Origin: Aureispira sp050633105
Lineage (GTDB): Bacteria > Bacteroidota > Bacteroidia > Chitinophagales > Saprospiraceae
Assembly (NCBI GenBank): GCA_050633105.1
Contig: JBOEFW010000091.1
Location: forward strand, 10,827 to 74,826
Reading direction: 5' to 3'
Length of the DNA: 64,000 nucleotides
The notes below the pieces were generated by a model. It was not told the origin of the DNA and made no database searches. It was given only the letters and a program-made list of their open reading frames with translations. Made by a program: the position numbers and the translations under genes. Shown here piece after piece: positions 36,360 through 45,673 of the stretch. How positions within the stretch are numbered: position 1 is the stretch's first letter; each line of letters starts with the position of its first letter.

Positions 36360-36390
36360 TAAAGTTAGACCCTACATCGCCAAATTCCAA
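36360..36390 (-). promoter_or_regulatory. Putative promoter for the riboswitch-controlled gene
   Basis: Minus-strand TTGG, a 19-base spacer and TAACTTTA are near the Bacteroidota consensus, about 25-30 bp upstream of the aptamer start. The position fits transcription starting just before the riboswitch. Confidence 0.4.
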
Positions 36391-36394
36391 CTTC

Positions 36395-37204
36395 TTAGAC
36401 GAAGATTTTCATAATCCCTACTAAAACAACTAAGATAATAGCAATTAAAGTAGTGATAATAACTACATTTTTAATTGTAGCAGCTGGGTTGAATTTGGCA
36501 ATGCAATAGATGGCACGAACACCATCTTTCCAGTTGATTTTTTTACCTTCTTCAAAGGTTCTACCATAGTAAGAAATACCTACTTCGTAGATGCGAATGT
36601 TGGGAATACGAGCAATTTTAGCGGTTACTTCTGGCTCAAAACCAAAGCGTTTTTCTGTCAGCGTAAGGCCTTGCAACATTTTAGTGTTGAAGAGCTTATA
36701 GCAGGTCTCCATATCCGTCAAATTCAAATTGGTATTCATGTTAGACAAGAAGGTCAAAAGCTTATTGCCGATGCTGTGCCAAAAGAATAGAATACGGTGG
36801 GGATTGCCTCCCATAAAACGAGAACCATAAACAATATCAGCACTACCATTAAGGATAGGTTTGAGTAAATGGTTGTATTCAGCTGGATCGTATTCTAAAT
36901 CTGCATCTTGGATAATTAAGTATTCTCCTGTTGCTTTTTCAATTCCAGTATGCAGTGCTGCCCCTTTTCCTTTGTTGACTTCATGTTTGTAGTATTGAAT
37001 GTTCAACGTCGGATTGTTTTCTTTGTAGCGTAAAATAGCCGCTTCTGTTTCATCCGTGGAGCAATCATTGACAATAATAACTTCTTTTTGAATGTCTTGT
37101 GCTAGTTCTACGGCTTTGACTTTATCCAAAATAAAGTGGATTGTTTTTCCTTCATTATAAGCGGGAATAACAATAGATAATTGTTGGATAGTAGGTTTGT
37201 TCAT
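36395..37204 (-). CDS. Family 2 glycosyltransferase (dolichol-phosphate-mannose synthase-like)
   Basis: The 269-residue protein is a GT-A fold transferase: LSIVIPAYNEGKTI at the N-terminus, IVNDCSTDET (nucleotide site), NKGKGAALHTGIEKATGEYL, then the DAD metal motif in QDADLEYDPAEY, YGSRFMGG and the acceptor-side DMETCYKLF and EKRFGFEPEVTAKIA. A single C-terminal membrane helix (~240-265) anchors it to the inner membrane. Enzymes of this kind move a sugar from a nucleotide to a polyprenyl phosphate, for later use in glycan or lipid glycosylation. A decayed membrane-protein gene upstream on the same strand (12-bp gap) may once have been its partner. Confidence 0.88.
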   Translation of the reverse strand: MNKPTIQQLSIVIPAYNEGKTIHFILDKVKAVELAQDIQKEVIIVNDCSTDETEAAILRYKENNPTLNIQYYKHEVNKGKGAALHTGIEKATGEYLIIQDADLEYDPAEYNHLLKPILNGSADIVYGSRFMGGNPHRILFFWHSIGNKLLTFLSNMNTNLNLTDMETCYKLFNTKMLQGLTLTEKRFGFEPEVTAKIARIPNIRIYEVGISYYGRTFEEGKKINWKDGVRAIYCIAKFNPAATIKNVVIITTLIAIILVVLVGIMKIFV

Positions 37205-37216
37205 GCTCTTATTATA

Positions 37217-38097
37217 TTAATGGTCCTTTGGTTGGCAGTAAATGTAAGGATTATTATCCTTGAAATGAAAGCAAGAGGCAGGTAAGGTGTCATATTTGAA
37301 ACTTCCCCATTGCGTTATGAAATAATCAGAGGAATTTTTGATGTACTCATAGTCCCTTGGTTTATCGTGAATCATAATACTACAAGCCTCCCCTTTAGAA
37401 GAATTATCAATGCTAGATAGTAACCAAAATTCGTAAGGGCTCGACCAATAGGTGTTTAATAGAATGTCTTTCGGAACATCTTTACTATCGATCAATAATT
37501 TTTTAAGAGGTAAGTCGGCGGTTTTAGCCAAGAGCTCTTTTTGCCAATCAAGGCGCTTGGTATAGTCCTCACTATATAAAACAATCCTGCCTAAGCAAGT
37601 CAGTGCGATGAAGGATAGGAGTATAATTTGCCAACGCTCTTGGAGTTTTGGCAATCCATCAATTACAAAAGGAAAAGCAACCATAATACTTAATGGCAAG
37701 TAGAGGTTTTCCATGTAGTATTGACTAAACTGAGGTTGGCTAAACGAAACACTTATTAGTAGAAGATATCCTGTGAAGAAACTTGATAGGAGTAGAAATT
37801 TCAACCATTGTTTCTGATATAGATAGCATATTTTTGAGGGTAAGTCTTCGTGTAATAATCCCAAAAGTCAAGAACATAAACGTTAAGCCTTAGAAGCAAC
37901 ATAACTAACCCGACTACTTGGTTTTTAAACAAGCACCAGAGGAGTAAAAATATACCTAAGTAAAACCATATAAAGCGAGAGGAATGAACAATAACGATTG
38001 TTTTTAAAGACCAACCTAATTTCTGCCCAAATAAAGGAATTGATTGACTAAAGACGGAACCAAAACGCCCATTTTGAATAGCGTAATCACTATCCAA
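37217..38097 (-). pseudogene. Decayed polytopic membrane protein gene
   Basis: Two overlapping frames carry parts of one membrane protein. The upstream part (38097-37801) has SDYAIQNGRFGSVFSQSIPL and hydrophobic helices. The downstream part (from about 37864 to 37217) continues with more helices and a soluble C-terminal tail. The switch is at a TTTTGGG run near 37861: adding one T would join them as DFLGLLHEDL. The upstream part also lacks a proper start, because TTG at 38097 directly follows a TAA. A protein of ~450-500 residues, perhaps a membrane glycosyltransferase or oligosaccharide-related enzyme beside the GT2 gene, seems to have been lost by at least one frameshift and an N-terminal break. 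The alternative is sequencing errors. Confidence 0.55.
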
Positions 38098-38503
38098 TTA
38101 CAGCAATAATAAAGAAACATTTATTTTTTGCAAAAAAAATATATGTTATCAGGTATTTTAAATCTTTAAGCCCCCTGTTTTATAGGAGCTTATAGCAAAA
38201 GTGTGGACTATGCGCTATTGTTATATAGTGCTAGAACAACCCAAAGCTAATAAAATACACAGAGAAAGTGTCAAAAGAATACTTTCTAGAGACTGAGAGC
38301 TCGTTTTACGGTAATGCTCATTGTACCAATTGAAAAAGTATAAAACCCACATAAGTAGAGGCGGTTGATGTAAATTAAGGGACGATAATTTTATGTAACC
38401 TAGGGCATGGGAATTAGGACAACAAGAAAAAACCAAGTAATAAGAGTCAATAATAATATTGGGATCAACTACTAACTCTTATTACCCCTTTTTATAGTAG
38501 AAC
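38098..38503. other. Intergenic region with a possible gene remnant
   Basis: About 400 bp. A minus-strand open stretch from about 38475 to 38221 has no ATG start but encodes hydrophobic and polar sequence (for example SLESILLTLSLCILLALGCS). It may be another broken piece of the same decayed membrane-protein locus. I see no RNA gene or terminator here. Confidence 0.35.
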
Positions 38504-39307
38504 TTATTTATTCAAAATGGCAGGATTCATCCCCATATTGGAGAAACCACCATCATGAAACAAGTTTTGCATGGTAACGTAACGGGTGTAATCAGAGAAT
38601 AAAGAAATACAGTACTCTGCACAAGCTTCTGCAGGTGCATTACCTAGAGGAGACATGTTCTCTGCATAATCTAAGAAATCTTGGAATCCCTCAATACCTT
38701 TACCAGCAGTTGTCATGGTAGGAGATTGAGAAATAGTATTCACACGAACATTATTGTGGGTACCATAATGGTAACCAAATGAGCGTGCGAAAGACTCTAA
38801 TAAAGACTTGGCTTCTGCCATTTCCCCATAATGTGGGAACGTGCGCTGAGCACCAATGTAAGTAAGGGCTAGAATAGAGCCCCAATCGTTCATAGCATCT
38901 GCTTTATAAAGCACTTGCATTAACTTGTGAAAAGACAGCGACGAAATATCAAAAGACTTCTGCATGAAGTCATGATTCAAGTCGGTATAGGATTTTCCTT
39001 TACGAATATTGATAGACATACCAATAGAGTGTAATACAAAATCTAATTTACCACCTAATTTTTCCTGACTCTCTTCTACCAACTTTTCTAAGTCGTCTAT
39101 ACGAGTAGCATCTGCAGGAATTGCAGGGCAGTTTAATTTTTCTGCTAGGGTTTTGATACTAGTATCGCCACGCATTCTAAAAGCAACAGGGGCATTGGTT
39201 AAAACAATATCTGCTCCTTCTTTGACGCACAATTCCGCGACCTTCCAAGCAATAGACATGTCGTCTAAAGCGCCGAAAATAATACCTTTTTTACCTTTTA
39301 ATAACAT
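38504..39307 (-). CDS. fabI: Enoyl-[acyl-carrier-protein] reductase (NADH), FabI
   Basis: The 267-residue short-chain dehydrogenase has the FabI traits: an N-terminal KGIIFGALDDMSIAWKVAE nucleotide loop, SIGMS in place of NNAG, and the catalytic set Tyr150 (LALTYIGAQ), Tyr160 and Lys167 (PHYGEMAEAK) with the Tyr-x6-Lys spacing diagnostic of FabI. It catalyses the last step of each fatty-acid elongation cycle and is the triclosan target class. Pro-Thr-Met after SQSP replaces the usual GPIRT-like segment, as expected for Bacteroidota enzymes. A TAGATTTG box 85 bp upstream may be its promoter. Confidence 0.93.
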   Translation of the reverse strand: MLLKGKKGIIFGALDDMSIAWKVAELCVKEGADIVLTNAPVAFRMRGDTSIKTLAEKLNCPAIPADATRIDDLEKLVEESQEKLGGKLDFVLHSIGMSINIRKGKSYTDLNHDFMQKSFDISSLSFHKLMQVLYKADAMNDWGSILALTYIGAQRTFPHYGEMAEAKSLLESFARSFGYHYGTHNNVRVNTISQSPTMTTAGKGIEGFQDFLDYAENMSPLGNAPAEACAEYCISLFSDYTRYVTMQNLFHDGGFSNMGMNPAILNK

Positions 39308-39391
39308 AGTAAGATGGATAAATGTTGTAGGTGATAATATTACAGAAATGAAGTGTTAATGAAAACAAAACGTCTCCAAAACATTAGAGCG

Positions 39392-39399
39392 CAAATCTA
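39392..39399 (-). promoter_or_regulatory. Putative -7 box for fabI
   Basis: Minus-strand TAGATTTG fits TAnnTTTG exactly and is followed by GC-containing sequence, about 85 bp upstream of the fabI ATG. The -33 region is only a weak match. Confidence 0.35.
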
Positions 39400-39486
39400 A
39401 GTCATTTTACATTAAAAAACCACCTATTTTCAAAAAAGATAGGGACAAATGTTCATTTATCTCTAAAAAGACGACTTTTTGTCTAT

Positions 39487-41040
39487 TTATTGGACCCAAT
39501 TCTGCTTATCAAGGCTTCTAAATTGAATTGCTTCGGCCAAATGTTCAGCTAAAATTTTGTCTTTATTAGCTAAGTCAGCAATCGTTCGAGCTACTTTTAG
39601 GATACGGTCATAGGCTCTAGCTGATAACTGATAATGCTCCATAGCACGTTGGAGTAGCTTTTGGCTGGCTTTATCGAGTTGACAATACTGTCTCAAATAA
39701 GAAGCACTCATTTGAGCGTTGCAATGAACACTTGCATCTTCTTGATAACGAGTGGTTTGAATTAGTCTAGCTTGAATGACCCGCTCTAAAATTTCTTCAC
39801 TGCTCTCTTGAGGTGTTTTATCTGCTAAGTCATGATAATCAATGGGTTTGACATCAATGTGGAGATCAATTCGGTCCAACAAAGGCCCTGAAATTTTATT
39901 GAGATAATTCTGTACTGTATTAGGAGAGCAGACACAGTCTTTGTCAGGATGGGTATAGTAACCACAAGGACAAGGATTCATAGATGCTACTAAAGTGAAA
40001 CTAGCGGGATAATCTACTGTGAATTTTGATCTAGAGATGGTAATTTGGCGCGCTTCCATTGGTTGACGTAAGACTTCTAAGACAGAGCGTTTAAACTCTG
40101 GCAACTCATCTAAGAACAAAACGCCATTGTGCGCCAATGAAATTTCGCCAGGGCGGGGGTAATTTCCACCACCAACCAACGCAACATCACTAATCGTATG
40201 GTGCGGATTGCGAAACGGACGTTGATGAATCAGAGAACAATTACTAGGCATCAGTCCGACAACGGAATGGATCTTTGTTGTTTCTAAAGCTTCGCTCAAA
40301 TTTAGAGGAGGTAAAATAGTAGGAAAACGTTTTGCGAGCATAGTTTTTCCAGCACCAGGCGGACCAATCAAAATTAAATTGTGTCCTCCCGCTGCTGCAA
40401 TTTCCATTGCTCGCTTAATACTACGCTGCCCTTTGACGTCTGAAAAATTCATTGAAAACTGCGTCTGGTTGTATAGGAATTCTTCTCTCGTATCTACGAA
40501 AGTCGCTTTTAAGTCTAAGTCGCCTAAGAAGAAATCAACAACCTCTTGAAGCCGCTCTACACCATAAACTTCTAGATCATTGACAATGGCTGCTTCTCTG
40601 GCATTTTCTTTTGGCAGAATTAATCCTTTGAAACCCATTTTTCTAGCTTGTATCGCAATCGGAAGTGCTCCCTTGATGGGGCGTACCAAGCCATCCAATG
40701 ATAATTCTCCCATCAATAGATAATCTTTTAAACGTTCCTCAGGGAGCTGTTGTGTGGCGGCCATGACACCAATGGCTAAAGGCAAGTCATAATAGGAACC
40801 TTCCTTTTTGAGATCAGCAGGAGCCATATTGATAATGACTTTAATCCTTGGAATTCTATAACCGATCTGTTTGAGCGCTGTTTCAATTCTCCAATACCCT
40901 TCCCGAACCGCATTATCAGGTAGTCCAACTAAAGAATAACCAGGTCTTCCTTGTACAATTTGTCCGCCTGCACTTACTTCAATCGTGATTAATTGTGCAT
41001 CAATACCCTCCACAGCACTGGCAAAAGTTTTTACTAACAT
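39487..41040 (-). CDS. YifB/ComM-family Mg-chelatase-like AAA+ ATPase
   Basis: The 517-residue protein has the complete YifB layout. An N-terminal Lon-protease-like fold (VSAGGQIVQGRPGYSLVGLPDNAVREG) is followed by an AAA+ module with Walker A GPPGAGKT, Walker B GVLFLDELPEF, sensor ASMNPCPCGYY with the Cys cluster (PCPCGYYTHPDKDCVC) and the arginine-finger region GPLLDRIDLHID. The C-terminal Mg-chelatase domain ends in FRSLDKQNW. ComM, its best-studied relative, is a helicase that aids integration of incoming DNA in natural transformation. Length is normal. A TACGTTTG box lies about 100 bp upstream. Confidence 0.92.
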   Translation of the reverse strand: MLVKTFASAVEGIDAQLITIEVSAGGQIVQGRPGYSLVGLPDNAVREGYWRIETALKQIGYRIPRIKVIINMAPADLKKEGSYYDLPLAIGVMAATQQLPEERLKDYLLMGELSLDGLVRPIKGALPIAIQARKMGFKGLILPKENAREAAIVNDLEVYGVERLQEVVDFFLGDLDLKATFVDTREEFLYNQTQFSMNFSDVKGQRSIKRAMEIAAAGGHNLILIGPPGAGKTMLAKRFPTILPPLNLSEALETTKIHSVVGLMPSNCSLIHQRPFRNPHHTISDVALVGGGNYPRPGEISLAHNGVLFLDELPEFKRSVLEVLRQPMEARQITISRSKFTVDYPASFTLVASMNPCPCGYYTHPDKDCVCSPNTVQNYLNKISGPLLDRIDLHIDVKPIDYHDLADKTPQESSEEILERVIQARLIQTTRYQEDASVHCNAQMSASYLRQYCQLDKASQKLLQRAMEHYQLSARAYDRILKVARTIADLANKDKILAEHLAEAIQFRSLDKQNWVQ

Positions 41041-41369
41041 CCGTTTTATTTTCTGTTGAATAATAGGAGACTACTTGTATGAGAACCGTTAGCAGTCATC
41101 TTTGGAAAGCAGTGTACGGAAGTTAGAACAGGTTTGTTACAAACGTAGAGGCACTTTCTTGGAAGGGAATTGGGGCAGCCCTAAAGGGCTGATAAGGGCA
41201 ATTTTTTTCGTAATAAAGAAGTGTTACGGGAAAAGTAGTTAGAGTTTGTTTAAAATTTATTAAGGTTGAAAATCAATAATTTGTGGTTCTGACAAAANNT
41301 CATAAAGGCTTGTTTTTCTTTGATAAAAAATTTAAACTTGCTCTTATTTGGGCGATTGTTGGTTCCGCT
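41041..41369. other. Intergenic region with two undetermined bases
   Basis: The 329 bp hold a minus-strand TACGTTTG box (41140-41147) that could be the -7 element of the YifB gene, a 7-bp GC hairpin (CAGCCCT-AA-AGGGCTG, 41176-41191) followed on the plus strand by AATTTTTTT, and two N at 41298-41299. The N's mark unresolved sequence in the assembly. Confidence 0.5.
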
Positions 41370-42413
41370 TTATTTTTTATGTTTTAATCGATTTAAAGCG
41401 GCTAGTGTCTCTTCATCTTCTGGATCGTATTCGTGTGCTTTTTTATAAGCATTTAGAGCAGCTTTTTTATTGGGAGTTTTTTTGGCGAGCATAAGGTGCC
41501 CTAGGATTTTCCAAGGATAATCGAAGGTAGGATTAACTTTGATGGCTTTCCTTAGCATTTTCTCTGCTCGCTTTAATTGCGTTTTATCCTGTTCAACCAA
41601 CAAAGCCGCATAGTTGGCCAACGCATAATTATAGTTGGGTTTTAGCTGCAAGACTTGTTCATAAAGGGCGCTGGCTTCCTTATACTTGTTCGCTTTTTTC
41701 CAGTAGATGTAAGCTAGATTGTTTAACGAATGGGTATAGTTGGGGCGAATGCTAATCGCTTTTTTGAAATGATGAATGGCAAGATCAATCTGTTCTATTT
41801 CTTGATACATCAGACCTAAATTGCCATGTGCTGTATAATGTTGTGGGTTGAGCTGAAGTAACTGTTTGTAATAAGGAATAGCTGCTTTATGATCTTTGTT
41901 TTTATATTCTTCTAAAAGCGCTTGATTGAAGAATACCTTTTCCTCTTTAGTGCCCCAATGGATACAGAGCAAATAAATTTGCTCTGCTAAAGATTCTAGC
42001 CCTTCTTCTTTGAAATGGTGCCCCAGCCAGACCAAAGGGAAATGCAAATGAGGCCGTTGATCTAGATAGGCTCCATATTGCTGTTGGAATAGATTAATTT
42101 CTAACCTAACTTGTTCTTCATCGGTTACTACTAAGAGATTGTGGAGATAACGAAATAAGATTAATTCCTTCTCATAGGATTGCAGAACTTGATCGGGAAG
42201 TTCTTTGAAGAGTTGGCTAAGTTGATCTTGGATTTCAAAGGAAAGATAATTAGAGGTATCTGTAAAATACAATAACGCAATGACCCTTTCAATAGAGGGC
42301 ATTCGGGGGGGATTTTGAATGATTTCTAATGCAATTAGAAGGTTCTGGTTGTTTGCACTTAGTAATAAGGCTTCTAAATGGCTGACTTCTTCTTTGGTGA
42401 AATGATGTGGCAT
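41370..42413 (-). CDS. TPR-repeat protein
   Basis: The 347-residue cytoplasmic protein has a helical N-terminal half and at least four tetratricopeptide repeats from ~165 to 345, including AIPYYKQLLQLNPQHYTAHGNLGLMYQE, AIHHFKKAISIRPNYTHSLNNLAYIYWK and ASALYEQVLQLKPNYNYALANYAALL. TPR arrays bind protein partners; the role here is unknown. It lies 54 bp downstream of recR on the same strand and might be co-transcribed with it. Confidence 0.85.
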   Translation of the reverse strand: MPHHFTKEEVSHLEALLLSANNQNLLIALEIIQNPPRMPSIERVIALLYFTDTSNYLSFEIQDQLSQLFKELPDQVLQSYEKELILFRYLHNLLVVTDEEQVRLEINLFQQQYGAYLDQRPHLHFPLVWLGHHFKEEGLESLAEQIYLLCIHWGTKEEKVFFNQALLEEYKNKDHKAAIPYYKQLLQLNPQHYTAHGNLGLMYQEIEQIDLAIHHFKKAISIRPNYTHSLNNLAYIYWKKANKYKEASALYEQVLQLKPNYNYALANYAALLVEQDKTQLKRAEKMLRKAIKVNPTFDYPWKILGHLMLAKKTPNKKAALNAYKKAHEYDPEDEETLAALNRLKHKK

Positions 42414-42467
42414 GTGCTTTATTCAAGGAGATCGTAGTAGGGATAAATGGTCAAAAAAAATGACGGC

Positions 42468-43073
42468 CTACTTGGTGTAATTTACCCGTGATAGAATAGA
42501 GCGTCCCAAAGTCAATTCGTCTGCATATTCTAATTCTCCACCAAAAGAAACTCCCCGAGCAATGGTAGAAATTTGAACAGGATGTTCTTCCAATTGCTTA
42601 GAAATATAGAAAATTGTGGTTTCGCCTTCAATCGTAGGACTAATTGCCATGATCAATTCCTTGATGGAATCAGTTTGGATGCGTTGGACCAAATCATTAA
42701 TGGTTAGGTCATTGGGGCCAATGCCTTCAATCGGAGAAATAACGCCCCCTAAGACATGATAGACACCATGAAATTGTTGTGTGTTCTCAATGGCCATAAC
42801 TTCTTTAATACTCTCTACAACACAAACCGTGCTTTTGTCGCGTTTAGGCGAATTGCAAATGCTGCATGTTTCTTCGTCGGCAATATTGTAGCAGGTCTTA
42901 CAGAACTGAATGTGTTTCTTCATATTAAGAATGGCTTCGTTAAATTGGCTGACAGCAAGGTCTTCTCCTTGTAATAAATGCAAGGCTAAACGCAAAGCTG
43001 TTTTTTTTCCAATTCCAGGTAGCGTAGCAAAAGCTTCTACCGCATTCTCTAATAATTTAGAAGATAGGTTCAT
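42468..43073 (-). CDS. recR: Recombination protein RecR
   Basis: The 201-residue protein is a standard RecR. It has an N-terminal helix-hairpin-helix (FATLPGIGKKTALRLALHLL), the C4 zinc finger C-x2-C-x8-C-x2-C (Cys58, 61, 70, 73), a Toprim domain starting VCVVESIKEVMAIE and a C-terminal TIARGVSFGGELEYADELTLGRSI Walker B-like region. RecR works with RecO and RecF to load RecA on single-stranded gaps. Length matches the family. Confidence 0.97.
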   Translation of the reverse strand: MNLSSKLLENAVEAFATLPGIGKKTALRLALHLLQGEDLAVSQFNEAILNMKKHIQFCKTCYNIADEETCSICNSPKRDKSTVCVVESIKEVMAIENTQQFHGVYHVLGGVISPIEGIGPNDLTINDLVQRIQTDSIKELIMAISPTIEGETTIFYISKQLEEHPVQISTIARGVSFGGELEYADELTLGRSILSRVNYTK

Positions 43074-43140
43074 AGTGATAATTCAGACGACAAGTTTTAT
43101 AAAAAAGCTGTTCTTACAACCACAAAAAATACACCACTAT

Positions 43141-43965
43141 TTAGTGGACATGAGCATGGTGGCTTACCAAGATATTAAGGCTAATGGCCATTAATAACAT
43201 ACCTAAAACCACCCCGTAAATCGACAAGCGATGATCGTCGTATTCATTAGCCGCAGGCAACAATTGATCTAAGGAAATAAAAACCATAATTCCTGCTACA
43301 CCTGCCATGAGCATGCCCATTACAAAAGGGGTGAGATAAGCTGACAATAAGAAATAACCAACAATCGCTCCTATTGGTTCGACTAAGCCTGAGGCAAAAG
43401 AGTATAAAAAGGCTTTTTGGCGATCCCCTGTGGCATAATAAATAGGCATCGACACAGCAATTCCTTCAGGAATGTTGTGCAAAGCAATAGCAATAGCGAT
43501 CGCAACCCCTAAATGTGGATCTTCTAGAGCAGCTACAAAAGTAGCAACCCCTTCAGGAAAATTATGGATTGCTAAGGCAACAGCAGTCATTGTACCAACA
43601 CGCAAGAGGCGTTGTTTTTCTTTTTGGTTGAGTTCTTCAGGAACTAAAGTCTTCTCTTGTGGCCCATGTTGATGAGGGGTGAGGCGATCAATAGCAGCTA
43701 CTAATAGCATGCCTGCAAAAAAAGCAGTCAAGGCATACCAACTGCCATCATGAGGATGCTCTAAAGTGGCCGAAATCCCATGAGTGGCATGGGGCAGCAT
43801 TTCCATAAAGGATAAGTAAAGCATCACACCACCTGCTAACCCCATAGAGAAAGAAAGGAGTTTGACACTTTTATCGCGAATAAAAAAAGCTATTAAGCTA
43901 CCAATCCCCGTGGACAAGCCGGCGAGGATGGTCAACACAAAAGCTGTAGTGACGTGTTGGTCCAT
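43141..43965 (-). CDS. ZIP-family metal transporter (ZupT-like)
   Basis: The ATG at 43965 (MDQHVTTAFVLTILAGLSTGIGS) is the proper start; the longer frame to 44022 begins at GTG and lacks homology. The 274-residue protein has eight likely helices and the two signature helices with HNFPEGVATF and HNIPEGIAVS, whose His/Asn/Glu residues form the binuclear metal site of ZIP carriers. A His-rich loop (TPHQHG) and tail (HHAHVH) fit a metal carrier. It probably imports Zn(2+) or other divalent metals across the inner membrane. No metal-responsive site was recognised upstream. Confidence 0.9.
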   Translation of the reverse strand: MDQHVTTAFVLTILAGLSTGIGSLIAFFIRDKSVKLLSFSMGLAGGVMLYLSFMEMLPHATHGISATLEHPHDGSWYALTAFFAGMLLVAAIDRLTPHQHGPQEKTLVPEELNQKEKQRLLRVGTMTAVALAIHNFPEGVATFVAALEDPHLGVAIAIAIALHNIPEGIAVSMPIYYATGDRQKAFLYSFASGLVEPIGAIVGYFLLSAYLTPFVMGMLMAGVAGIMVFISLDQLLPAANEYDDHRLSIYGVVLGMLLMAISLNILVSHHAHVH

Positions 43966-44221
43966 AATACAATACAAATCAGAAATGAGAGTGGGAATAC
44001 TCAAGAGCTCAAAAGAGCCCACAAAGGTAATAAAATTTAGTGCTCTTCTAGACGGATAAGAAGGATATTCTTTGAACTTGGTCGATTAAATTGGTGTTGC
44101 ATGGATTAGAGTCTTGGTCAAACCTTGTAAATAATGTACCTTTAAAGGAAAGAAAGGAGGAATGCTCTAACTTCTTAATGGATACCTACCACAACAAACA
44201 CTCTTCACTATTTCTATTTAT

Positions 44222-45670
44222 ATGGCGTTCAACGATCCCAAAGCAAACTTAGTTGTCTTAGAAAAATATGTTCAGAAGAACAGCAAACAGTTTACCTTAG
44301 AAGATGCCTCTTCTGTAACAGGTATGCCCATTATTGAGACAGAAATCGCTATTAAAGATTTAGTCGGAAAATACGATAGTAAGCTGAAAGTCACAGAAAA
44401 TGGAGACTTAATTTATGATTTTGGACAAAATCTTCAACGTCGCCATCGCAAAACGTGGGGGGAACGTGCCCAAGAGTTGCTGCAGTTTTTTTGGAAAGGG
44501 TTTCAAATCTCTTATAAATTACTGACTTCCTTGTTTTTGATTTTTTATTTTATTCTGTTTATTATCTTCTTATTAGGCTTGGCTGTTGCCTCGGAAGATG
44601 GTGATGGGATAGGGGATGTTATAGCAATTATGCTTCGCTTGTTTATCTCTATTTTTCAATGGAATACCATAATGGGATATGATAGACGTTATTACCGCCA
44701 AGATAATAATGGTTATAATTACCAACATTATAAAGAAAAACCAAGAATCTTTAAACGGCGCAAGAAATCGAAAGACCCTAGAGATGAAAAAAGCTTTGTC
44801 GCGTCTATTTATGATTTTATTTTTGGTCCACCAAGAGTAAAATTAGATCCTTTAGCTAATAATCAAGAAGTGGCAACTTTCTTACGGGAACAGAAAGGAT
44901 TGATTACCACTTCAGAAGTACAGGCCTTAGCAGGTTGGCGCCGAGAGGAGGCTGAAAATTTCATGACAGAATGTCTGGCACTTTTTAATGGAGAAGCGAG
45001 GGTTTCTGATAATGGAACTCTATACGGCGACTTTACCCAATTGATTCGCGCCAAAAATAGAACAGGGGAAGAACCTGTTGTTTGGTACTGGGATGAGTAT
45101 GAGCCTGAACATGAACTGACAGGAAATTCTAAGGGGCGCAATGGGATTATTATAGGGATTAATATCTTTAATCTGCTGGTAGCAGCTACTTTAACTTTTG
45201 GCGGCTATCTTGGGCCGTTGGGGCTTGATTTTGGCTTATTGGGAAGGGTGGCTTTAGGGATTTTTCCACTGATCTATTCTATGAGTTTCTTTTTAATTCC
45301 TTTTCTACGTTGGTTGCGTTTGCGCCCATTGCACAAAAAACAAAGAGAACTAAATATTCGTAAGCGTTTGATGCGGATTGTTTACCAAACATACGACCAA
45401 GGAAAAGGCCATGTGCATGAAATTCCACTAAAGACATTGACAAAAGTTGCGAATGAAGAGCGAACAACAGAGGAAAGGTTAGATGTGGAAACGATTGATC
45501 GAATTATGAAAGACACCTTAGCTGATCTGGGAGGAGAGGCTTATGTTAATGAAGACTCAGAAGTGCTCTACCAGTTTGATTTGATTGCTCAAGAACTCAA
45601 TGCTATTGATGTTTTACGTGATGAAAAGAAAACTGATAATGACTTAGGAGAGGTGATTTTTGAAGCATAA
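44222..45670 (+). CDS. Membrane protein with three winged-helix-like modules
   Basis: The 482-residue protein alternates soluble and membrane parts. There is a winged-helix-like module at ~10-68 (FTLEDASSVTGMPIIETEIA ... LKVTENGDLIYDF), hydrophobic helices at ~95-150, a second module at ~215-272 (ITTSEVQALAGWRREEAENF ... RVSDNGTLYGDF), two or three helices at ~305-365 and a third module at ~395-455 (IDRIMKDTLADLGGEAYV ... EVLYQFDL). The modules are clearly related: a helix-turn-helix followed by an x-G-x-L-x-Y-x-F wing. I know no named family. They may sense or bind partners rather than DNA, since they lie at the membrane. Confidence 0.75.
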   Translation: MAFNDPKANLVVLEKYVQKNSKQFTLEDASSVTGMPIIETEIAIKDLVGKYDSKLKVTENGDLIYDFGQNLQRRHRKTWGERAQELLQFFWKGFQISYKLLTSLFLIFYFILFIIFLLGLAVASEDGDGIGDVIAIMLRLFISIFQWNTIMGYDRRYYRQDNNGYNYQHYKEKPRIFKRRKKSKDPRDEKSFVASIYDFIFGPPRVKLDPLANNQEVATFLREQKGLITTSEVQALAGWRREEAENFMTECLALFNGEARVSDNGTLYGDFTQLIRAKNRTGEEPVVWYWDEYEPEHELTGNSKGRNGIIIGINIFNLLVAATLTFGGYLGPLGLDFGLLGRVALGIFPLIYSMSFFLIPFLRWLRLRPLHKKQRELNIRKRLMRIVYQTYDQGKGHVHEIPLKTLTKVANEERTTEERLDVETIDRIMKDTLADLGGEAYVNEDSEVLYQFDLIAQELNAIDVLRDEKKTDNDLGEVIFEA

Positions 45671-45673
45671 AAA

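Noticed and set aside
36106..36390. 94-residue minus-strand frame upstream of the MetZ gene
   Set aside because: It runs through the SAM-I riboswitch, so it is leader RNA rather than protein coding.
38221..38436. Independent 71-residue gene
   Set aside because: It has only a TTG start inside a longer open stretch and looks like a fragment; kept only as a possible remnant.
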